From the NCBI RefSeq assembly GCF_000716445.1, contig NZ_JNWK01000001.1, positions 124,001 through 188,000 on the forward strand: DNA of 64,000 nt, in the 5' to 3' direction. The notes under the pieces are model-generated. The model was given only the letters and a program-made list of their open reading frames with translations, was not told where the DNA came from and did not search any database. The position numbers were made by a program, and so were the translations under genes. Positions 60,440-64,000 of the stretch are shown in pieces; position 1 is the first letter of the stretch, and the number at the start of each line of letters is the position of its first letter. The stretch is from Streptomyces wedmorensis. Lineage in GTDB: Bacteria > Actinomycetota > Actinomycetes > Streptomycetales > Streptomycetaceae.

Positions 60440-61504
60440 ATGACCGAAGCTTCAGGGCATGAGGGGCAGCCCTCGCCGCCCACCCCGCGCGTCCGACTCG
60501 TCGACGTGGCCCGCGAGGCGGGCCTGTCCAAGACGACCGTCTCGGCGGCGCTGAACGGCACCGGGAGACTCTCCCCCGCAGTACGGGAGAGGGCCCGCGA
60601 GACCGCCCGCAGGATGGGCTACCGGCCCAACGCCACCGCGCGCCATCTACGCGCGGGACGGGCCCGGCTGATCGGATACGTCGTGGGAGGGGCCCCCGAC
60701 GCGCTCTGGACCTATCTGGAGTCGCCGTACTTCGCCCGGCTCACCGGCGCCACCGCGGCGACCTCGCTGCTCCGTGGCTACGCCGTGGTGCTGCTGCCGG
60801 CCGGCACCCTGCAGGGCGAGTGGTCCGACCTGTCGCTCGACGGGGTCATCGTCGCCGACCCGGTCGCCGGGGACACCGTCATCGAGGACCTCCTGGCCGC
60901 CGGGATCCCCGTCTTCAGCGACCGCTCCGTGGAGGGGCGGTTCGGGGCCTCCTGGGTGGACGTCGACGCCGAAGGCGCCGTCGCCGAGGCCCTGGACCAC
61001 CTGCGGGAGCAGGGGGCCCGGCGGCCCGTGCTCGTGGTGCCGGACATCGCCACCCGCTTCCACGTCGAGGTCGAGGCGGCGCACCGGGCCTGGTGCGCCG
61101 CCCACGGCCTGCCGGAGCTGGCCGTGCGCGTCGCGGAGTCCGGGAACGGGCCGGTGGTCCGGGCCGTCGAGACCGTCCTCGACACCCCGGACGGGGCCGA
61201 GCGGCCCGACGCCCTGCTCGTGGTCGCGGAGGCGAGTCCGCCCCTCGTCCTGGAGGCGGCGCGCCGGTACGGCTACGAGGTCCCGGACGACCTGCTGGTC
61301 GTCCTGGTCAGCGAGGACGCCACGGCGCTCTACACCGATCCACCGGTGACCACCCTGAGCCTGCGGCCCGAGGCGGTCGCGGAGGCCGGTGTCGAGCACC
61401 TCGTCGCGGTCCTGGAGCACGGCCGCAGGGAGCCCGCCGGGACGCTCGTGCCGACGCGTCTCGACGTCCGGGCCTCCTCCGTCCGGTCCGGGCGGGTCGA
61501 GTAG
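60440..61504 (+). CDS. LacI family transcriptional regulator
   Basis: This 354-residue repressor has a LacI helix-turn-helix (VRLVDVAREAGLSKTTVSAA, residues about 18-37; then the hinge RRMGYRPNATARHLRAGRAR) and a periplasmic-binding-like effector domain (DLSLDGVIVADPV, VLVVPDIATRFHVEVE, TDPPVTTLSLRPEAVAEAGV). The ATG at 60440 lacks a well-placed ribosome-binding site, and an in-frame TTG at 60407 is possible but falls within the second operator. It is divergent from the importer operon and very likely represses it and itself. Confidence 0.9.
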   Translation: MTEASGHEGQPSPPTPRVRLVDVAREAGLSKTTVSAALNGTGRLSPAVRERARETARRMGYRPNATARHLRAGRARLIGYVVGGAPDALWTYLESPYFARLTGATAATSLLRGYAVVLLPAGTLQGEWSDLSLDGVIVADPVAGDTVIEDLLAAGIPVFSDRSVEGRFGASWVDVDAEGAVAEALDHLREQGARRPVLVVPDIATRFHVEVEAAHRAWCAAHGLPELAVRVAESGNGPVVRAVETVLDTPDGAERPDALLVVAEASPPLVLEAARRYGYEVPDDLLVVLVSEDATALYTDPPVTTLSLRPEAVAEAGVEHLVAVLEHGRREPAGTLVPTRLDVRASSVRSGRVE

Positions 61505-61511
61505 CGGCATC

Positions 61512-63146
61512 TCAGCGGGCGTACACGAGCTCGCCGCCGACGTACGTCCGCTCCACCCGGGCCTCGGCGATCTCCTCGGCGGGGGCGGTGAGGATGTCCC
61601 GGTCCAGGACCACGAGGTCGGCGAGGTGCCCGGCGCGCAGGCTGCCCGTGTCGTCGAGGCGGTTCACGTGCGCGGTGCCGGCGGTGTAGGCGGCGAGCGC
61701 GGTGGTGAGGTCGAGGCGCTGCTCCGCGTAGAAGACCCGGTCGTCGGCGGCCTCCGGGTCCCGCCGGTTGACGGCGACGTGGATGCCCTCGATCGGGTTC
61801 GGGCTGCTCACCGGCCAGTCGCTGCCGGCGGCGAGGGTGGCCCCGGCGCGCACCAGGTCGCCGAACGGGTACTGCCAGGCGGCGCGCTCGGGACCCAGGA
61901 ACGGGATGGTCAGCTCGTCCATCTGCGGCTCGTGGGCGGCCCAGAGCGGCTGGATGTTCGCGATGGCGCCCAGCCGGGCGAAGCGGGTCAGGTCCTCCGG
62001 GTGGACGACCTGGAGGTGGGCGAGGTGGTGGCGGTTGCCGCGGTGTCCGTTGGCGGCGATCGCGGCCTCCACGGCGTTCAGGGCCTCGCGGACGCCCCGG
62101 TCGCCGAGCGCGTGGAAGTGGACCTGGAAGTCGAGGGCGTCGAGCTCGGTCACGTACCCGCACAGCGCCTCGGGGTCGACGAAGCTCAGGCCGCTGTTGC
62201 CGGTGGCGCAGCCGCAGCCGTCCAGGTACGGGGAGATCATGGCGGCGGTGAAGTTCTCCGCGATGCCGTCCTGCATGATCTTGACCGAGCCGGCCCGGAA
62301 CCGGCCCGCGCTCAACTTCTCGCGCCGGGCGACCAGTTCGGGGATCTGCTCGGCGCCGCGCTCGCGGTCCCACCAGAGCGCGCCGGTCACGCGGGCGGTC
62401 AGCGAACCGTCCTGGGCGGCGGTCATGTACGCGTCCGAGGGGTCGGTCATGCCGCTGAACGAGCCGAGCAGCGCGTCCTGCCAGGCGGTGATGCCGAGCG
62501 AGTGCAGCAGCTTCTGGGCCCGCAGCAGACCGGCGAGCCGGTCCTCGTGCGTGGCCGGCGGCACGAACCGGGCCACCAGGCCGATCGCGCCCTCCTGGAG
62601 CGTGCCGCCGGGGTGGCCGTCCGCCTCCCGCTCGATGCGGCCGTCGGCCGGGTCCGGGGTGTCGGCGGTGAGCCCGGCGAGCTCCAGTGCCCGGGAGTTG
62701 GCCCAGGCGCCGTGGTGGTCGCGGTTGGACAGCAGGACCGGCCGGTCCGGGACGACGGAGTCGAGCAGCTGCCGGGTGGGCAGTCCGCCGTCGAAGCTCT
62801 CCATCGACCAGCCGCCGCCGGTGATCCAGGTCCTCTCCGGGTGGGCGTCCGCGTACTCGCGGATCCGCTCCAGGTACTCGGCGACGCCGACCGTGCCGGT
62901 CAGATCGCACTCGGCCAGCTCCTTGCCGCCGCCGACGGCGTGGATGTGGGCGTCCTGGAAGCCCGGCAGCAGCAGCTTGCCCGTCAGGTCGACGACCTCG
63001 GTGCCGGGGCCCATGAGGTCCCGGACCTCGTCGTGCCCGACGGCCGCGATCCGGTCGCCGACGACGGCGAGCGAGGTCGCCCGGGTGCGGGCCGGGTCCG
63101 CCGTGAAGACGGGGCCGCGGGTGAAGACCAGATCGGCCGTGCTCAT
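61512..63146 (-). CDS. Amidohydrolase family protein (YtcJ-like)
   Basis: This 544-residue cytosolic metal-dependent hydrolase has the metal-binding motif LLLPGFQDAHIHAVGGG (HxH, about 65), a probable Lys ligand in AGSVKIMQDGIAENF, His residues in FQVHFHALGDRG and NRHHLAHLQVVHP, and the catalytic Asp in LAAGSDWPVSSPNP. Closing motifs LRAGHLADLVVLDRDI and VERTYVGGELVY are typical of the YtcJ/exoenzyme-regulatory branch. ATG at 63144-63146 follows GGAG. It ends 7 bases from the convergent lacI-type gene and is divergent from a TetR gene that likely controls it. Substrate (amide, carbamate or similar) unknown. Confidence 0.9.
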   Translation of the reverse strand: MSTADLVFTRGPVFTADPARTRATSLAVVGDRIAAVGHDEVRDLMGPGTEVVDLTGKLLLPGFQDAHIHAVGGGKELAECDLTGTVGVAEYLERIREYADAHPERTWITGGGWSMESFDGGLPTRQLLDSVVPDRPVLLSNRDHHGAWANSRALELAGLTADTPDPADGRIEREADGHPGGTLQEGAIGLVARFVPPATHEDRLAGLLRAQKLLHSLGITAWQDALLGSFSGMTDPSDAYMTAAQDGSLTARVTGALWWDRERGAEQIPELVARREKLSAGRFRAGSVKIMQDGIAENFTAAMISPYLDGCGCATGNSGLSFVDPEALCGYVTELDALDFQVHFHALGDRGVREALNAVEAAIAANGHRGNRHHLAHLQVVHPEDLTRFARLGAIANIQPLWAAHEPQMDELTIPFLGPERAAWQYPFGDLVRAGATLAAGSDWPVSSPNPIEGIHVAVNRRDPEAADDRVFYAEQRLDLTTALAAYTAGTAHVNRLDDTGSLRAGHLADLVVLDRDILTAPAEEIAEARVERTYVGGELVYAR

Positions 63147-63207
63147 GTGCGCTCCAGAACATGGGATGACGTGTGGTGGGGGCCATGGAAGCGGCAGGTT
63201 CGGCCAC

Positions 63208-63226
63208 ACGTCAATGGCGTTGACAT
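63208..63226. promoter_or_regulatory. TetR-type operator, amidohydrolase side
   Basis: ACGTCAAT-GGC-GTTGACAT is an almost perfect inverted repeat (7 of 8 arm positions of the tetR-side site are shared on each side). It lies 62 bases upstream of the amidohydrolase start and matches the second site 77 bases away. Confidence 0.75.
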
Positions 63227-63279
63227 AAGCCCCCGGCGGGTCGAACGGGCGGTTCCCGAAAGGCGGTCGGCCGCAGCCG

Positions 63280-63308
63280 TTTACACGTCAACAACGTTGA
63301 CGTAATGT
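63280..63308 (+). promoter_or_regulatory. tetR promoter with operator between -35 and -10
   Basis: -35 TTTACA (63280-63285) and -10 TAATGT (63303-63308) have a 17-base spacer. The perfect palindrome ACGTCAAC-AAC-GTTGACGT (63285-63303) fills the spacer, so a bound repressor would block polymerase. The -10 ends seven bases before the ATG at 63316, which suggests a leaderless mRNA. Confidence 0.8.
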
Positions 63309-63315
63309 TCCGGCC

Positions 63316-64000
63316 ATGTCCGAACGCGTCGTGCCCGAAGGAAGCAGGCAGCGCCGCCGCCCCACCAAACAGGGCGCCGTCCTCTCGGAACGGCTCATCG
63401 TCGACACCGCTCTGCGCCTGATCGCGCAGCACGGCGCGGAAGCCCTCTCCGTACGGAGGCTGGGCGCCGCGCTCGGCGCCGACCCGACCGCCCTCTACCG
63501 CTACTTCCGCAACACCGACGCCCTGCTCCTCGCCGTCGCCGACGAGATGATCGGCCGCGCGCAGGAGGGCTGGACGGCGACCGGCGACTGGCGGACCGAC
63601 CTCCGCGCGATGGGCGTGCGGATCAACTCCTGCTACCGGAACAACCCGCAGGCCGCCGTCCTCGCGGCCCACCGCACCACCGGCCGCACCCACGAGACCC
63701 GGGCCGTCGAACGGATCCTCGGCATCCTCAGGACCGCCGGCTTCCCCGACGACCTCGCCGTCCGGATCTACCACGCCTTCGTCGACCAGGCTCTCGCCTT
63801 CGCCGCCCAGGACGCCGCCGCGGCCGCGCTGCCGTCCGCCGCCCGAGAGAAGGACGAGGAGGTCTGGCACGAGGTGTACGGCAGGCTGTCGCCCGACACC
63901 CACCCCAACATCGCCGCGACCTTCCCCCTGCTCGCCGCCGACATGAGCGGCAGCGGCTACCCCTTCGCCCTGGAACTGATGCTCGCCGCGGTGGAGGCCC
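63316..64000 (+). CDS. TetR family transcriptional regulator (3' end outside window)
   Basis: At least 228 residues are visible before the window ends, with no stop. The N-terminal helix-turn-helix reads LIVDTALRLIAQHGAEALSV, RRLGAALGADPTALYRYFRN (residues about 28-67), followed by a helical TetR C-terminal ligand domain. An Arg-rich leader precedes it. ATG at 63316 has no ribosome-binding site and lies seven bases after the -10. Divergent from the amidohydrolase gene, with a palindromic operator in front of each gene, so it probably represses both. Confidence 0.9.
   Translation, partial: MSERVVPEGSRQRRRPTKQGAVLSERLIVDTALRLIAQHGAEALSVRRLGAALGADPTALYRYFRNTDALLLAVADEMIGRAQEGWTATGDWRTDLRAMGVRINSCYRNNPQAAVLAAHRTTGRTHETRAVERILGILRTAGFPDDLAVRIYHAFVDQALAFAAQDAAAAALPSAAREKDEEVWHEVYGRLSPDTHPNIAATFPLLAADMSGSGYPFALELMLAAVEA

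Overview
The window looks like a piece of a Streptomyces (or close relative) chromosome. Base composition is extremely G+C-rich with strong third-position G/C bias, GTG and TTG starts are common, and the gene families are typical of that group: a DUF5997 protein, tandem universal stress protein, ferredoxin-fused FprB, secreted S8 protease, CBM25-bearing amylase and LuxR-type two-component system. No rRNA, tRNA, CRISPR array, transposase or integrase is visible. Gene density is ordinary, except for one decayed stretch at about 14.95-16.15 kb.

Region by region. (1) 0-3.6 kb: an FtsX-type ABC permease, a HisKA_3 histidine kinase, and a LuxR-type response regulator placed tail-to-tail with the kinase. 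(2) 3.7-10.2 kb: a secreted propeller-like protein, a VOC protein, a Nudix hydrolase, a double universal stress protein, a DUF5997 gene divergent from a LysR-like substrate-binding protein that lacks a DNA-binding domain, and a small protein resembling Bacillus Cyt cytolysins. (3) 10.3-13 kb: an AurF-like diiron oxygenase and FprB in one operon behind two adjacent palindromic operators. (4) 13.1-16.6 kb: a secreted S8 protease with a P-domain, a decayed region with a frameshifted RpoN-like (sigma-54) pseudogene, and an Lrp/AsnC regulator. (5) 16.7-26.4 kb: AzlC/AzlD amino-acid exporter, secreted alpha-amylase, small membrane protein, SDR/LysR pair, MarR/MFS pair with a duplicated operator, and a two-domain VOC protein.

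(6) 26.6-33.9 kb: a compact operon of GntR regulator, 75-residue ferredoxin, lipoprotein substrate-binding protein with a NosL-like tail, ABC permease, ABC ATPase, and an AprA/fumarate-reductase-type flavoprotein with nine HEAT repeats fused to its C-terminus. Import and redox chemistry look coupled, but the substrate is unknown. (7) 34-36.7 kb: a MerR regulator divergent from a two-domain alpha/beta-hydrolase whose first domain has lost its nucleophile.

(8) 36.75-54.93 kb: the most unusual part. Five minus-strand genes totalling about 5,960 residues run in one direction: a PhoD-like metallophosphoesterase, a DUF6603 protein (1172 aa), a 1762-aa protein with a lectin-like propeller and FG-GAP repeats inserted between two conserved flanks, a 1616-aa protein and a 560-aa protein. 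None has an evident signal peptide or membrane segment. They look like the parts of one uncharacterised multi-protein system.

(9) 55-64 kb: a complete Opp/Dpp-type importer operon facing a LacI regulator across a pair of palindromic operators, an amidohydrolase, and a divergent TetR gene cut by the window end, again with paired operators. Several regulatory genes here (8527, 16672, 22296, 63316) have a -10-like hexamer seven bases before the start codon, which suggests leaderless transcripts.
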